64,000 nt of DNA from Chromatium okenii. GTDB lineage: Bacteria > Pseudomonadota > Gammaproteobacteria > Chromatiales > Chromatiaceae. The position numbers and the translations under genes were made by a program. How positions within the stretch are numbered: position 1 is the first letter of the stretch; the number at the start of each line of letters is the position of its first letter. This document shows positions 10,096-19,628 of this stretch, piece after piece. Location of the stretch: NCBI RefSeq assembly GCF_002958735.1, contig NZ_PPGH01000018.1, positions 1-64,000 on the forward strand, given 5' to 3'. A model generated the notes under the pieces. It searched no databases. It had not been told where the DNA came from and saw only the letters and a list, made by a program, of their open reading frames with translations.

Positions 10096-10187
10096 GGTAG
10101 TGACCCTAATCGGTAGGGCAAGAATCTCTTAATCCTTTGTAACTAAATGATAAAAGGCTTTACAGCCCTATCGATGAGACCACTACC
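10096..10187. repeat. Long imperfect inverted repeat at the ilvH/darT junction
   Basis: Two nested complementary pairs: GGTAGTG (10096-10102) with CACTACC (10181-10187), and CGGTAGGGC (10111-10119) with GCCCTATCG (10165-10173, one G-U). The interior holds AATCCTTT...AAAAGGCTT. It starts 15 bp after the ilvH stop and would fold as RNA. It has no T run on the plus strand. It may be an ilvH 3' structure, a leader of darT, or the scar of the island insertion. Confidence 0.4.
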
Positions 10188-10351
10188 AAAAATTCATGCT
10201 AAATAGAAGAGTTATACAGTTGGATCGCTAAACGTTTTATTTTATTGAAAATTGGTTTGTGCAAAGCATAATCACGTTTTTATAAAGAAATGAGTTGCAT
10301 CTTTCTGCATAACTCCTACTAAATTTTGATCTCTAGCAATTAAGAGGCAAT

Positions 10352-10870
10352 ATGACGCCTGAAGAATTGATCTGCTACTTCAATATTAAGCACCTCTATC
10401 ATTTCACTGATGTTGCAAATCTTGACTCTATTCGACTTTACGGTGGAATATATTCCCTAAAACAACTTGAACAGCGTCAAATCGTTTCACTACGTCCTGG
10501 AGGTAATCAGTGGAGTCATGATGCCGACCGACGGCGTGGCTTACATCAATATGTGCATCTTTCTTTTATGGATACGCATCCAATGTGTTACGCCGCAGAG
10601 AAGGAGCGAAGAATTGGACCTACCGCCACGTTGCGTATTCACCCAAATGTGCTTATGTCTCAAGGAACAATGTTCACCTCAGATGTTGCCAACAAATCTG
10701 GAATTGTTATGCTTTCGTTAGTTGAAGCAGTGGAAAAGATAGATTTTGAAGTTATTTATAACCGAACGGATTGGAGTGACCCCGTTATCCAAGATCGCAG
10801 AAGGCAGGCTCGGAAAGCGGAAGCTTTGATCCCAGAATTTATACCACTGCAAATGATTGGGAATATTTGA
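10352..10870 (+). CDS. darT: DarT-like DNA ADP-ribosyltransferase toxin (DUF4433 type)
   Basis: A 172-residue protein. LYHFTDVANLDSIRLYGGIY (residues 15-34) is the NAD-site opening of DarT, and HQYVHLSFMDTHPMCYAA (about 66-83) and the C-terminal EALIPEFIPLQMI (about 156-168) match the rest of the fold. DarT toxins use NAD+ to ADP-ribosylate thymidine or guanosine on single-stranded DNA, blocking replication; in DarTG pairs this is an abortive anti-phage response. An AAGAGG site precedes the ATG. The next gene starts 1 bp after the stop and encodes a NADAR antitoxin, so this is a type-1 DarTG layout. Its AT-rich codons contrast with ilvH and ilvC, suggesting transfer. Catalytic residues were not mapped. 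Confidence 0.85.
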   Translation: MTPEELICYFNIKHLYHFTDVANLDSIRLYGGIYSLKQLEQRQIVSLRPGGNQWSHDADRRRGLHQYVHLSFMDTHPMCYAAEKERRIGPTATLRIHPNVLMSQGTMFTSDVANKSGIVMLSLVEAVEKIDFEVIYNRTDWSDPVIQDRRRQARKAEALIPEFIPLQMIGNI

Positions 10871-10871
10871 T

Positions 10872-11567
10872 ATGGCAACTCGACCTGTTTTTATACCTCG
10901 AACGGATAATGCTAGATTAGTTGATGAAATATCTGTTGATTTTCAATGGAGTCCAGGATTTGCTCCTGTTCAGAAAAAAAAGAACATTCGTGCACTTCAC
11001 GAAGCCGCATACCATTTAGGATATGAGAATTTACTTGAAGTTTCGACTAAATCTGAAGAAAAAATCGGCGTTCATTTGAGTGCTTTTAATCTTAGGGTTT
11101 TAGTGCCAGAAATAGGTGATATACCTCTCGAAAATGCGTATCAAGGGAGTAAGGTATTTCTTCGTGGTGGTCCTTTCAATGACCTATACAAAACAAATCC
11201 AAGAGAAGCAAAGAAAGATCCTAGACTAAAAGGATCTGGCCCATTAAGTTCTTTTCGTTTTGATGGAGAATTATGGACACTTGAGCCAAAGACAGCTTTT
11301 TATGATTGGCTCTATATTCGTTCCATTTATCCACACAGGGAATATCTTGAGCGTTTATGTCACTTTGGTGGATTTACCGATATTGAGTTTAATCCAAGTA
11401 AATCGCTAAACTGTCAGGCTCGCTCTTGTGCTATTTTTGTATCCCTTATGAAAAAAGGCATTCTTTCTGAAGCTGTTGAAAACAGGGAGACATTTATTAG
11501 TATTCTGCGTCCAGATTCTTTCGCGCAACCGCATTCTCAATCTTTACGGCAAGGAACATTACTCTAA
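10872..11567 (+). CDS. darG: NADAR-family antitoxin of DarT (DarG1-like)
   Basis: A 231-residue protein starting at the ATG one base after the darT stop (a TTG 15 bp upstream is in frame but less likely). The central stretch YQGSKVFLRGGPFNDLY (about residues 90-106), PREAKKDPRLKGSG, LEPKTAFYDWLYIRSIYPHR and the late FTDIEFNPSKSLNCQAR are typical of the DarT1-associated NADAR antitoxin family, which removes ADP-ribose from DNA and neutralises DarT. It is translationally coupled to darT and shares its AT-rich composition. NADAR rather than macrodomain type is judged from these motifs, not from an alignment. Confidence 0.82.
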   Translation: MATRPVFIPRTDNARLVDEISVDFQWSPGFAPVQKKKNIRALHEAAYHLGYENLLEVSTKSEEKIGVHLSAFNLRVLVPEIGDIPLENAYQGSKVFLRGGPFNDLYKTNPREAKKDPRLKGSGPLSSFRFDGELWTLEPKTAFYDWLYIRSIYPHREYLERLCHFGGFTDIEFNPSKSLNCQARSCAIFVSLMKKGILSEAVENRETFISILRPDSFAQPHSQSLRQGTLL

Positions 11568-11619
11568 AATTTCGCTAACCTTACCTGAAATTGCTGGTAG
11601 ATTTTAATACTGGCATTAA

Positions 11620-12705
<1,086 letters not shown>

Positions 12706-12718
12706 TTGATCGCATAGG

Positions 12719-12744
12719 AAAAGCCGACAGGGAACGTCGGCTGC
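12719..12744. terminator. Convergent terminator between ilvC and the glycosyltransferase gene
   Basis: AGCCGAC/GTCGGCT (12722-12728 with 12736-12742). The minus strand has TTTT directly after the stem, so it best serves the opposing glycosyltransferase gene; it probably also ends ilvC. Confidence 0.6.
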
Positions 12745-12765
12745 ATGATTCGGCTGGCGCGGGAA

Positions 12766-13884
12766 TTAGCGCCGTTTATCCAGTCCCAGCGCGTCCAAAT
12801 ACGCATCGGTGCTCACCTCAATGTCATAAGGCTGCGCCGCCTGCTGCAACACCGCTTTCGGCAACGGTTGCGCCAGCGTTTCCAACATCGCCTCCGCCAG
12901 CGCGGGCACATCGCCCACCGTCACCAGTCGCCCATAACGTCCGCCGTCCAAAATCTCACGCGGCCCGCTCGGACAATCGGTCGAAACTACCGGCGTTCCC
13001 ACTGCCAGCGCTTCAATCACGACGAAACCCAAGCCTTCCCAGCGCGAGGTAAACGCGAATAAATCCGCGTGTGCCATGTAAGCGTAAAGATCGGCAACAA
13101 ATCCCGGCAGTTCCACATCGGCAGCGACGCCCAATTCCGCTGCCTGCGCCAGCAATCGCGCTCGCGCTGCGCCGCGTCCGACGATCATCAATCGACACGG
13201 GCGCTGGGCGCGAACCCGCGCAAAGGCAGCGATCAAGGTCGTGAAATCTTTGCGGCTGCACAGTTCGCCGGCACTCAAAATCAATGGCATTTCCGGTTGC
13301 CCAAACCACGGATGCGCTGGGCGCGGCAATTCGGCAGTGAACAAATCGCTCGGAATCACCGGCGAGGGCACAACGCGAATGCGTTCCCGCGCCAGCCCGG
13401 TGTAATGCGCCATGTCATCGGCAACGCCGGCGCTGGTGACAATCACTTGATTTGCAAACGGATACAGCCGTCCCATCGACGTGCGCTGTACCCAGCGTTC
13501 CATCGCGCCCCGCGTCGCCAAATCAACGGAAATCGTCGTCCCCGAACTGAACACCAAGCGCGTCGGCACTCGCGCCAGCGTTCGTGCCAATAACGCGGTG
13601 CGATTGACGCGATCTTTATCGGACAGCAGCACTGCCGGTTGATAATGGCGCAGATAATGGACGATTGCAGGCACACTGGCGTAAGTATGGCGACTGCCGA
13701 GATCAATCACGCGCACATTCGGCGGCAATGGCTGCGGCAGATTTGGACCATGCTGGCGCACTTTCAGCACATCGACTTGATAGCCGCGCCGCGCCAACGC
13801 GGGAATGAGATGCGCAGCAGCGCGATCAACGCCGCTATGTCCAGAAGTTGAAAAAAAACAGGCGATACGATTTGAATCAGTCAT
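12766..13884 (-). CDS. Glycosyltransferase family 4 (GT-B fold)
   Basis: A 372-residue retaining glycosyltransferase. The N-terminal acceptor domain opens with SGHSGVDRAAAHLIPALARRGYQVDV; the C-terminal nucleotide-sugar domain shows LSAGELCSRKDFTTLIAAF, GRGAARARLL and the GT4 signature FTSRWEGLGFVVIEALAVG with its EX7E glutamates (about residues 278-300), then TDCPSGPREIL. Likely builds lipopolysaccharide core or O-antigen; donor and acceptor are unknown. A related gene lies at 14891-16003 and an O-antigen ligase follows at 15981, so these form one surface-glycan region interrupted by an opposite-strand transglycosylase. Confidence 0.88.
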   Translation of the reverse strand: MTDSNRIACFFSTSGHSGVDRAAAHLIPALARRGYQVDVLKVRQHGPNLPQPLPPNVRVIDLGSRHTYASVPAIVHYLRHYQPAVLLSDKDRVNRTALLARTLARVPTRLVFSSGTTISVDLATRGAMERWVQRTSMGRLYPFANQVIVTSAGVADDMAHYTGLARERIRVVPSPVIPSDLFTAELPRPAHPWFGQPEMPLILSAGELCSRKDFTTLIAAFARVRAQRPCRLMIVGRGAARARLLAQAAELGVAADVELPGFVADLYAYMAHADLFAFTSRWEGLGFVVIEALAVGTPVVSTDCPSGPREILDGGRYGRLVTVGDVPALAEAMLETLAQPLPKAVLQQAAQPYDIEVSTDAYLDALGLDKRR

Positions 13885-13997
13885 GGAAAATGGCGCTGGT
13901 CATTGTTTGTGCTTACTGTCCACTGACAACTGAAAACCGACAACTTTATTTCAACTGCGTAACGCCTATTTCCATTCATTTTCACCGGATCGTTCTC

Positions 13998-14894
13998 ATG
14001 CTACTCCATCCGCTTTCAATCTCTCAGACACTGATTGCCATTCTGTTATTGCTGCCGATTTGGAGTTTCGCTGCCGAGCCGGTCGATGTACCTGCGCCAG
14101 CCGCGTCGATTCAATCACCAGCGCCATCGCCATCTCGCGCAGAATTAAACGCAATGGTCGATCACACTGCGCAAACACATGGTTTAGATCGGGATTTAGT
14201 ACACGCGCTGATTCGCGCTGAATCGGCATATAACCCGCAGGCAGTCTCACCGGCTGGCGCGTTGGGATTGATGCAGGTGATGCCAGCAACCGCCGCAGAT
14301 TACGGCGTCAATCGCGCTGAGGCATTGTTTGAACCAGCGACCAATCTCAACACCGGAATGCGCCATTTCAAACGCTTATTGAATAAATACAATAACATCG
14401 GCGCAGCAGTGATGGCCTATAACGCCGGAGAAGGTGCATTGGAACGCGGCGGCGGCGTGGTCAGTTATGCCGAAACCCAGCGGTATACGCATCAAGTCCT
14501 GCTCGCGTATCTCAAAAGCAAAGGCATTGCGCCCTATTCGCCGGACGCTCGCGCCGCCACCGGCATTGATTTGAAACCAGAAATGGCAACCGCCAGCGTC
14601 CCCGCGTCGCGTCGATCGAGTGCTGGCATCGCTGGCGTGGCGAAACCGCCAGCGGCTCCCGATCCGTTGCAAACCTTTGAACCAGAACCGGATTTGCGCT
14701 GGCAGCCGACGTTTAAGCAGCCAGAACTCAAAACCGCATTGCGGGCGCAACTGGCAGCAAAACCACGTTTGCCCGCTGCGCCGGAGTTGAACGTCGCGGC
14801 GCTGCGAATGCGCATCCCGGAACCGCAATATCTGCTGCAACCCAGTTCACGCGGTTTTCAGCGTCGCCAGCCACCGCGCCAGATTGCTGACTAA
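13998..14894 (+). CDS. Lytic transglycosylase (SLT domain) with signal peptide
   Basis: A 298-residue exported protein. Residues 1-26 form a signal peptide ending around SFAAEP. The SLT domain spans about 50-170 with catalytic Glu75 in LIRAESAYNPQAVSPAGALG, then LMQVMPATA and AAVMAYNAGEGALERGGG. It cleaves the MurNAc-GlcNAc bond of peptidoglycan to 1,6-anhydro ends. The last 110 residues are Pro/Ala-rich and unassigned. The ATG at 13998 is chosen because the upstream in-frame stretch does not resemble a signal sequence. It lies on the opposite strand between two glycosyltransferases and its stop overlaps that of the second one. Confidence 0.88.
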   Translation: MLLHPLSISQTLIAILLLLPIWSFAAEPVDVPAPAASIQSPAPSPSRAELNAMVDHTAQTHGLDRDLVHALIRAESAYNPQAVSPAGALGLMQVMPATAADYGVNRAEALFEPATNLNTGMRHFKRLLNKYNNIGAAVMAYNAGEGALERGGGVVSYAETQRYTHQVLLAYLKSKGIAPYSPDARAATGIDLKPEMATASVPASRRSSAGIAGVAKPPAAPDPLQTFEPEPDLRWQPTFKQPELKTALRAQLAAKPRLPAAPELNVAALRMRIPEPQYLLQPSSRGFQRRQPPRQIAD

Positions 14895-16003
14895 TTCCGC
14901 CGTTCACTGCGCATCAATTCCTGTAAAAACAACGCATACGCGGCGCTGGCGATTTCCACACGATAAGGTTCAATCGCTTCGGGTTGCGACCGTCGCGCAG
15001 CGGAATCGCGCAGACTGTCGTGCAACGCATTCGCCAATGCCGCTGCATCACCGACCGGAACTAATTTTCCCCAGCGTCCATTGCCCAAGGCTTCACGCGG
15101 ACCGGTCGGGCAGTCAGTCGCCACCACTGGCGTTCCCAGCGCCAGCGCCTCAATCAGCACATTGCCAAAACCCTCGCGTCGTGATGACAGCGCCAGCACT
15201 CGCGCTCGTGCCAGCCACGGAAACGGATTGGCGACAAACCCCGGCAATGCGAGCTGCGCAGTGATGCCCAGCCGCGCTGCCAATCGCTCCAATTTTGCCC
15301 GCTGGCGTCCTTCGCCCAAAATGATAAGCCGAGCATCAACCTGTTGAATCAATTGCGCAAAAGCTGCCAGCAACGTCGGAAAATCTTTGACGCGCCGTAA
15401 ACCGCCAATCGCCAGCACCACCGGCGGCGCATTCGGCTGCAACCACGGATGAACGCAGGGCTGCGTCGCCAACGTCATCAAATCGGCGCTGATGATCGGA
15501 TTGGCGAGAACGCGAATCGGCGGCGTGTGCAAACCAAATTGCTGGCGCAAATCCTCCGCGACGCCGTGTGACACCGCGACCATCGCGTCCAATTGCTGAT
15601 AGGTTTTCCGAATCCGCTGGCGCTTCAACCAGTTGCGCAACGGATTGAACGACGATTCCGCCACGCTGGCAGACAGCACCGTTCCAACAATCGTCACCAG
15701 TCGCAGGTGGTTAAGCTGAAGTTGGGTGCGCAGCGCCACGGCGAGCAGATCGTCAGTCAATTTGGCGGTGAGGAGGATCGCGGGGCGTTGGGCGCGAAGA
15801 TAGGCGCTCAGGCTTGCAGCGCGATTTTCGGTCACGGAATAAACCTGCACTCGCGCATCTAAATTCTGCAAATAGGAATGCGTGGGATTGCCGACCAAAT
15901 AATCGACCTGAAAACCGCAGTGCGTGAGTCCGGTGGCTAAATGCGTGAGCGAGCGTTCCACGCCACCACTTTCAAAATCACTAATTAAAATGGCAATGTT
16001 CAT
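14891..16003 (-). CDS. Glycosyltransferase family 4 (second copy)
   Basis: A 370-residue GT-B enzyme. SDFESGGVERSLTHLATGL (residues 8-26) is the N-terminal glycine loop, LAIGGLRRVKDFPTLLAAF (about 200-220) the start of the donor domain, and LSSRREGFGNVLIEALALG (about 280-300) carries the EX7E pair; TDCPTGPREAL follows. The same closing motif (TDCPxGPRE) occurs in the gene at 12766-13884, so the two are paralogues. It overlaps the O-antigen ligase gene by 23 bp on the same strand, and its stop overlaps tail-to-tail with the transglycosylase. Likely sugar transfer in surface polysaccharide; specificity unknown. Confidence 0.88.
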   Translation of the reverse strand: MNIAILISDFESGGVERSLTHLATGLTHCGFQVDYLVGNPTHSYLQNLDARVQVYSVTENRAASLSAYLRAQRPAILLTAKLTDDLLAVALRTQLQLNHLRLVTIVGTVLSASVAESSFNPLRNWLKRQRIRKTYQQLDAMVAVSHGVAEDLRQQFGLHTPPIRVLANPIISADLMTLATQPCVHPWLQPNAPPVVLAIGGLRRVKDFPTLLAAFAQLIQQVDARLIILGEGRQRAKLERLAARLGITAQLALPGFVANPFPWLARARVLALSSRREGFGNVLIEALALGTPVVATDCPTGPREALGNGRWGKLVPVGDAAALANALHDSLRDSAARRSQPEAIEPYRVEIASAAYALFLQELMRSERRN

Positions 16004-17246
16004 CGCGCTGCCGAGAATGAAAGCTGTAGATGATTCCGAGAAATAGAATTAAAAAAAAGCGCAAATCAAGATTTAATAACCGGAAATCATAGACACCAAA
16101 CCAACAGGTTAAAATAATACAAGCGATTAAAAAAGTGCTGAGTTGTGAATCGCTGGCGTGAAGATGAAGCCATGCTCGCAATAATAATAAACTGAGTAGC
16201 AGCGCAATTATTACGCCAATTGCACCGAAGCGCACTAATAATTCCAACGGGATGCTATGTAAATGCGCAAATGCTGGCGCTTGTTCCATATCAGCGATTG
16301 GCAATGGCAGTAAGTGCATGGGCACGAGCATTTTGGTGGTGCTCGATCCGGGTCCCCAGCCAATCAGCGGATGCGCAGTAAATGCAATAAAACCGACGCG
16401 ATACAGATTTAACCGAGCGCCAAGTGAAGTTTCATAACTTACCGGAATACTTGCGATTGTCAATTCCAGTGCATTCCAATCATTCGTGATTCGTTCTCGA
16501 CTCAACCACAGCAAACTGGTCGTGAGCAGCACTAACAGCAGTATTGGTCGCCGCCACGCTGCAATGGAATGACTGCGCATTTTTGTCAGCATTAAACTCA
16601 AGCCAACAATCACTAAACCGAGCGTGGCACCACGCGCTTGGGCAATCAATAGAAATGCGATAAAAATTAGCGTGAGCAAGCCCCAAATGAGTTGATTGAT
16701 TCTGCGCCAGCGCGTCAATGCTAATAATTGTTCCCGATACCAAAATAGTCCCAACAGTGCAATGGATGCTAGAAAACTGAGACCGAGCACTGCCGTCCCC
16801 GAATCGTAGCGTTGACCGTGCACGATTGCGCTGAATTGAGCGACATCGAATTTTCTTAATACGCCCAGCGTTAAGCCGAGCAGTGCCGCTAATAATAATT
16901 GTGGAATGAGTTGCGGAAATACGCGCAGCCGCCACGCGATAATAATGAATAAAAAAGGTGCATCCCAACGCCAAATTGCGGCGAGTTGTGCACCTGTCGT
17001 TGCTGGAAATTGCCAACTTGTGCGCAGCGCCAGCACGGTGGTCACGCTGAATACGAGCAGCAGTAGCCATAATCCCGGAATGCTCGGCAGCGACCATTGA
17101 TTTGCTCGCCATTCGCGTATACAGCGCAACGTTAATAGCAGCAGCGCGAAATTGGCGAAACCTGTCCAATTCCACGCGGTGAATGCAAACACGATGAGCA
17201 GCCAGCCGCTCCATCGGTCTGGTAACGCAACTACTTTATCGTTCAC
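15981..17246 (-). CDS. O-antigen ligase / polymerase-like membrane protein
   Basis: About 421 residues, almost wholly hydrophobic helices (roughly ten to twelve), for example WLLLLVFSVTTVLAL and LLLAALLGLTLGVL. A large periplasmic loop near residues 270-330 contains FIAFTAHPLIGWGPGSS and FAHLHSIPLELLVRFG, the Wzy_C/WaaL-type HPLxGxG and Hx(4)E-containing motif. Such proteins join O-antigen to lipid A core or polymerise it. The GTG at 17246 is proposed because earlier starts run deep into cmoB; that gives an 11-bp overlap with the cmoB stop. Ligase versus polymerase cannot be decided. Confidence 0.8.
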   Translation of the reverse strand: MNDKVVALPDRWSGWLLIVFAFTAWNWTGFANFALLLLTLRCIREWRANQWSLPSIPGLWLLLLVFSVTTVLALRTSWQFPATTGAQLAAIWRWDAPFLFIIIAWRLRVFPQLIPQLLLAALLGLTLGVLRKFDVAQFSAIVHGQRYDSGTAVLGLSFLASIALLGLFWYREQLLALTRWRRINQLIWGLLTLIFIAFLLIAQARGATLGLVIVGLSLMLTKMRSHSIAAWRRPILLLVLLTTSLLWLSRERITNDWNALELTIASIPVSYETSLGARLNLYRVGFIAFTAHPLIGWGPGSSTTKMLVPMHLLPLPIADMEQAPAFAHLHSIPLELLVRFGAIGVIIALLLSLLLLRAWLHLHASDSQLSTFLIACIILTCWFGVYDFRLLNLDLRFFLILFLGIIYSFHSRQRDEHCHFN

Positions 17247-18222
17247 TGCGTTCTGCCAGCACAATCGCTCGCGTTGGCGCGGGCAAACCCTCGCGGGTGA
17301 GCATGGCATTTGCCGGATCAAGTTGATCGGCAAGTGACTGAAAACACATCCATTCAGTTGTGCGCTGCTCGTCTACCGTCGTTCGACTAATATCAATCAC
17401 CTGTACGCCGACAAATCCGCAGCGTTGCAACCAAATCTTCAACGCAGCCACGCTTGGAATAAACCAGACGTTGCGCATTCCGGCGTAGCGATCGGGCGGT
17501 ACTAACACTTGCCGTTCATCGCCTTCGCACACCAGCGTTTCTAATACCAATTGACCGCCCGGTCGCAATAGACGGCGCAATTCTTCGAGATGATTCAGCG
17601 GAGCGCGGCGGTGATAGAGCATTCCCATTGAAAATACGGTGTCAAATCCGGTCAGCGTAGGTGGCAGATCGGTCGTCGCCAGCGGCAATACCGCTATGTC
17701 ATCGCGGCGCAAATAGCGGTTAACCGCTAAAAACTGCATCACAAACAACAACGTTGGATCAATTCCCAGCACCAATTCCGCGCCTGCGCCGAGCATTCGC
17801 CAGCCGTGATAACCGTTGCCGCAGCCGACATCGAGCACCAGTCGTCCGTCCAATGGCGCAATGGCGTTGGCGAGTCGTTGCCATTTCCAATCCGAGCGCC
17901 ATTCAGTGTCGATGTCAATGCCGTGAATGGAAAACGGGCCTTTGCGCCACGGATGCAGACGTTGCAGGGCTTCGCGCAATTCCTGCGCGAGTTCGTGCGC
18001 GAGCGGTTGTGCTGGCTGGCAACCGACAGCCGCGCTGTTCAACTGGATGGTTTCCACCGGAATGTTGGGCAATTCCGCCAGTGCCGTTTCCCAGCGCAGC
18101 AGATCGCCGTGCATGTCTTCGGTCAGCCGGAAGCGACTGGCTGCGGTTAATGCTGGAGACCATGCGCCCAGCCGCGTCCGTGCCATTCGGGTTAAAAAAG
18201 GTTGTAATTCAATTATTTCCAT
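17236..18222 (-). CDS. cmoB: tRNA U34 carboxymethyltransferase CmoB
   Basis: About 328 residues, normal for CmoB. The SAM-like fold is visible in LVLDVGCGNGYHGWRMLGAG (about residues 118-137) and LGIDPTLLFVMQF, with FDTVFSMGMLYHRRAPL and LVLETLVCEGDE following. It transfers the carboxymethyl group of Cx-SAM to 5-hydroxyuridine-34, forming cmo5U in tRNAs that read four-fold codons. Start at MEIIELQPF (18222); a GTG three codons upstream is alternative. It overlaps cmoA by about 10 bp, so the two are co-translated. Confidence 0.94.
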   Translation of the reverse strand: MEIIELQPFLTRMARTRLGAWSPALTAASRFRLTEDMHGDLLRWETALAELPNIPVETIQLNSAAVGCQPAQPLAHELAQELREALQRLHPWRKGPFSIHGIDIDTEWRSDWKWQRLANAIAPLDGRLVLDVGCGNGYHGWRMLGAGAELVLGIDPTLLFVMQFLAVNRYLRRDDIAVLPLATTDLPPTLTGFDTVFSMGMLYHRRAPLNHLEELRRLLRPGGQLVLETLVCEGDERQVLVPPDRYAGMRNVWFIPSVAALKIWLQRCGFVGVQVIDISRTTVDEQRTTEWMCFQSLADQLDPANAMLTREGLPAPTRAIVLAERSER

Positions 18223-18929
18223 GCCATCCACGCAATAAAATTGAGGCTTTGATACCAGCGAGTGAAACCGGTAAAACCGGCAGCACTGAGACGTACTTCA
18301 TGAACGGCGATGCTGTCAGGAATTAACACTTGCTCCAGCGCGGCGCGTTTACCGCTAATTGCCAGTTCACTGTAACCCTGAGCGCGTTTGAAATCGGTAT
18401 GTAATTCGGTCAATAACTGCCCGCCGCGATCATTCGGCAGTGCGATTTTTTCCACCAAAATTAACGCACCGTTCGGAATCAAACCGGCGTGAATCCGCTC
18501 CAGCAGCGCCAGCCGCCGTTCTGGGGCAATGAATTGTAAGGTGAGATTGAGCACCACCAGCGCGGCATTGTGAATCGGGATGGTTTCCGCGTCGGCGCAG
18601 ATGGGCGTAATGCGGTCGTCGTGTGATGACGCGCACAATTTGGCGATCATCGCTGGCGCGTTGTCCACCGCGATCACTCGCACCGACGCGGGCGTTTGCC
18701 GCACGATGGCTTCTGTCACTGCGCCGAGCGAGCAGCCGAGGTCGTAACAGACGCCATCTGCTGGCACCAAGCGCCGCGCCAGCAAGCCGGTGAATTCGAC
18801 CATTTCGGCGTAGCCCGGCACTGAGCGGCGCACCATGTCAGGAAAAACTCGCGCCACTTCTGCGTCAAAACGAAAGGGGCGCACCGGCGCTGCGGCGCTA
18901 TCAAATAAGTTGTCTGGTTCAGTATTCAT
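18213..18929 (-). CDS. cmoA: Carboxy-S-adenosyl-L-methionine synthase CmoA
   Basis: A 238-residue SAM-fold enzyme converting SAM and prephenate to carboxy-SAM, the donor used by CmoB. FDAEVARVFPDMVRRSVPGY (residues 21-40), the SAM loop CYDLGCSLGAVTEAI (about 61-75) and LNLTLQFIAPERR are clear family motifs. The cmoA-cmoB pair is the classic gammaproteobacterial arrangement. Its prephenate substrate comes from the same branch as pheA and tyrA elsewhere in the window. Confidence 0.95.
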   Translation of the reverse strand: MNTEPDNLFDSAAAPVRPFRFDAEVARVFPDMVRRSVPGYAEMVEFTGLLARRLVPADGVCYDLGCSLGAVTEAIVRQTPASVRVIAVDNAPAMIAKLCASSHDDRITPICADAETIPIHNAALVVLNLTLQFIAPERRLALLERIHAGLIPNGALILVEKIALPNDRGGQLLTELHTDFKRAQGYSELAISGKRAALEQVLIPDSIAVHEVRLSAAGFTGFTRWYQSLNFIAWMAWK

Positions 18930-18996
18930 GGCGCTAATTATGAATTAGCGCGGCGCTGCCGTCATCAGATTGCCGCCAGCGCCGCGTGCTCAATGA

Positions 18997-19140
18997 ATGC
19001 CTTGCAATCGGAATGAGTGCCGGAAAATCAATTCAGCACTCAATGAGGATATTAACGGGCTGGGGTTTGAATGGGCGATTGCTATAACAATTGTGCTGGG
19101 TTTAATTGTGATCGCTTGCCGGTTTCATTACGACGATTAA
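18997..19140 (+). CDS. Possible 47-residue membrane peptide
   Basis: A short reading frame, MPCNRNECRK at the start, with one strong hydrophobic helix (WAIAITIVLGLIVIAC) and an acidic end. It is closed 17 bp later by a strong terminator, which supports expression. The end of the helix followed by charged residues recalls the tail of CorA-type transporters, so it may be a remnant instead. No ribosome site is obvious. I do not recognise it. Confidence 0.25.
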   Translation: MPCNRNECRKINSALNEDINGLGFEWAIAITIVLGLIVIACRFHYDD

Positions 19141-19156
19141 AACGCCGGTTCTATGC

Positions 19157-19195
19157 AAAACCGCCACCGAACGCATAACGCACGGTGGCGGTTTT
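19157..19195 (+). terminator. Strong inverted repeat, bidirectional terminator
   Basis: A perfect 13-bp repeat AAAACCGCCACCG / CGGTGGCGGTTTT (19157-19169 with 19183-19195). T residues end both strands, so it can stop transcripts from either side: the small frame upstream and the degenerate gene fragment downstream on the minus strand. Confidence 0.75.
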
Positions 19196-19261
19196 AGGAA
19201 CGATTATTTCAATTGCGGTTTTTTATTCATTCAACTGCAATTAAAAAGCAAAAAGATCAAA

Positions 19262-19435
19262 TCACTGTCCGCCACGGACGAGGCGGACGTGGTTACTGCT
19301 GCTCCGAAGGTCGTAGCCATTGTAAAAGCTCATGTCCCAAGCGTAGTCCGTGCTGTAAGCATTCGGAGAACCGGATCAAAAAAACCAATTCGGTGTATTT
19401 GGAAATGCCGCTACTAAAAACCTATGAAAATCCAT
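19262..19435 (-). pseudogene. C-terminal fragment of a DUF1566 (Lcl_C) protein
   Basis: Reading the minus strand gives FPNTPNWFF, a TGA stop at 19376-19378, then SGSPNAYSTDYAWDM, SFYNGYDLRSS and NHVRLVRGGQ, ending in a stop at 19262. This is the characteristic end of DUF1566 domains (FPNTP...FWSxSP...YAW...F.NG......VRLVRGGQ), extracellular C-type-lectin-like modules often present in many copies. The TGA falls where the family has Trp. The 5' part of the gene is absent; the IS607-type element begins just upstream. It is a degenerate remnant. Confidence 0.65.
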
Positions 19436-19628
19436 GATTTTCTAGTATTTATTCACACCGTCAACGCAAAAGCCACGATAAAACTGTGGTCTCACTTTGC
19501 TCTTGTGTGCATTTAAGGTCTCGGCTGTAACGTGTCCAGACCGTATTGATTTAGATTGAGCGCGGCATTCAAATCTCTATCCGCGCTAAATCCACACTCG
19601 CAGGTAAAAATTCGCTCTGCAAGAGATA

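Noticed and set aside
19213..19437. 74-codon plus-strand gene with many Cys
   Set aside because: The opposite strand explains the same stretch as a DUF1566 C-terminus; the Cys-rich reading is its shadow.
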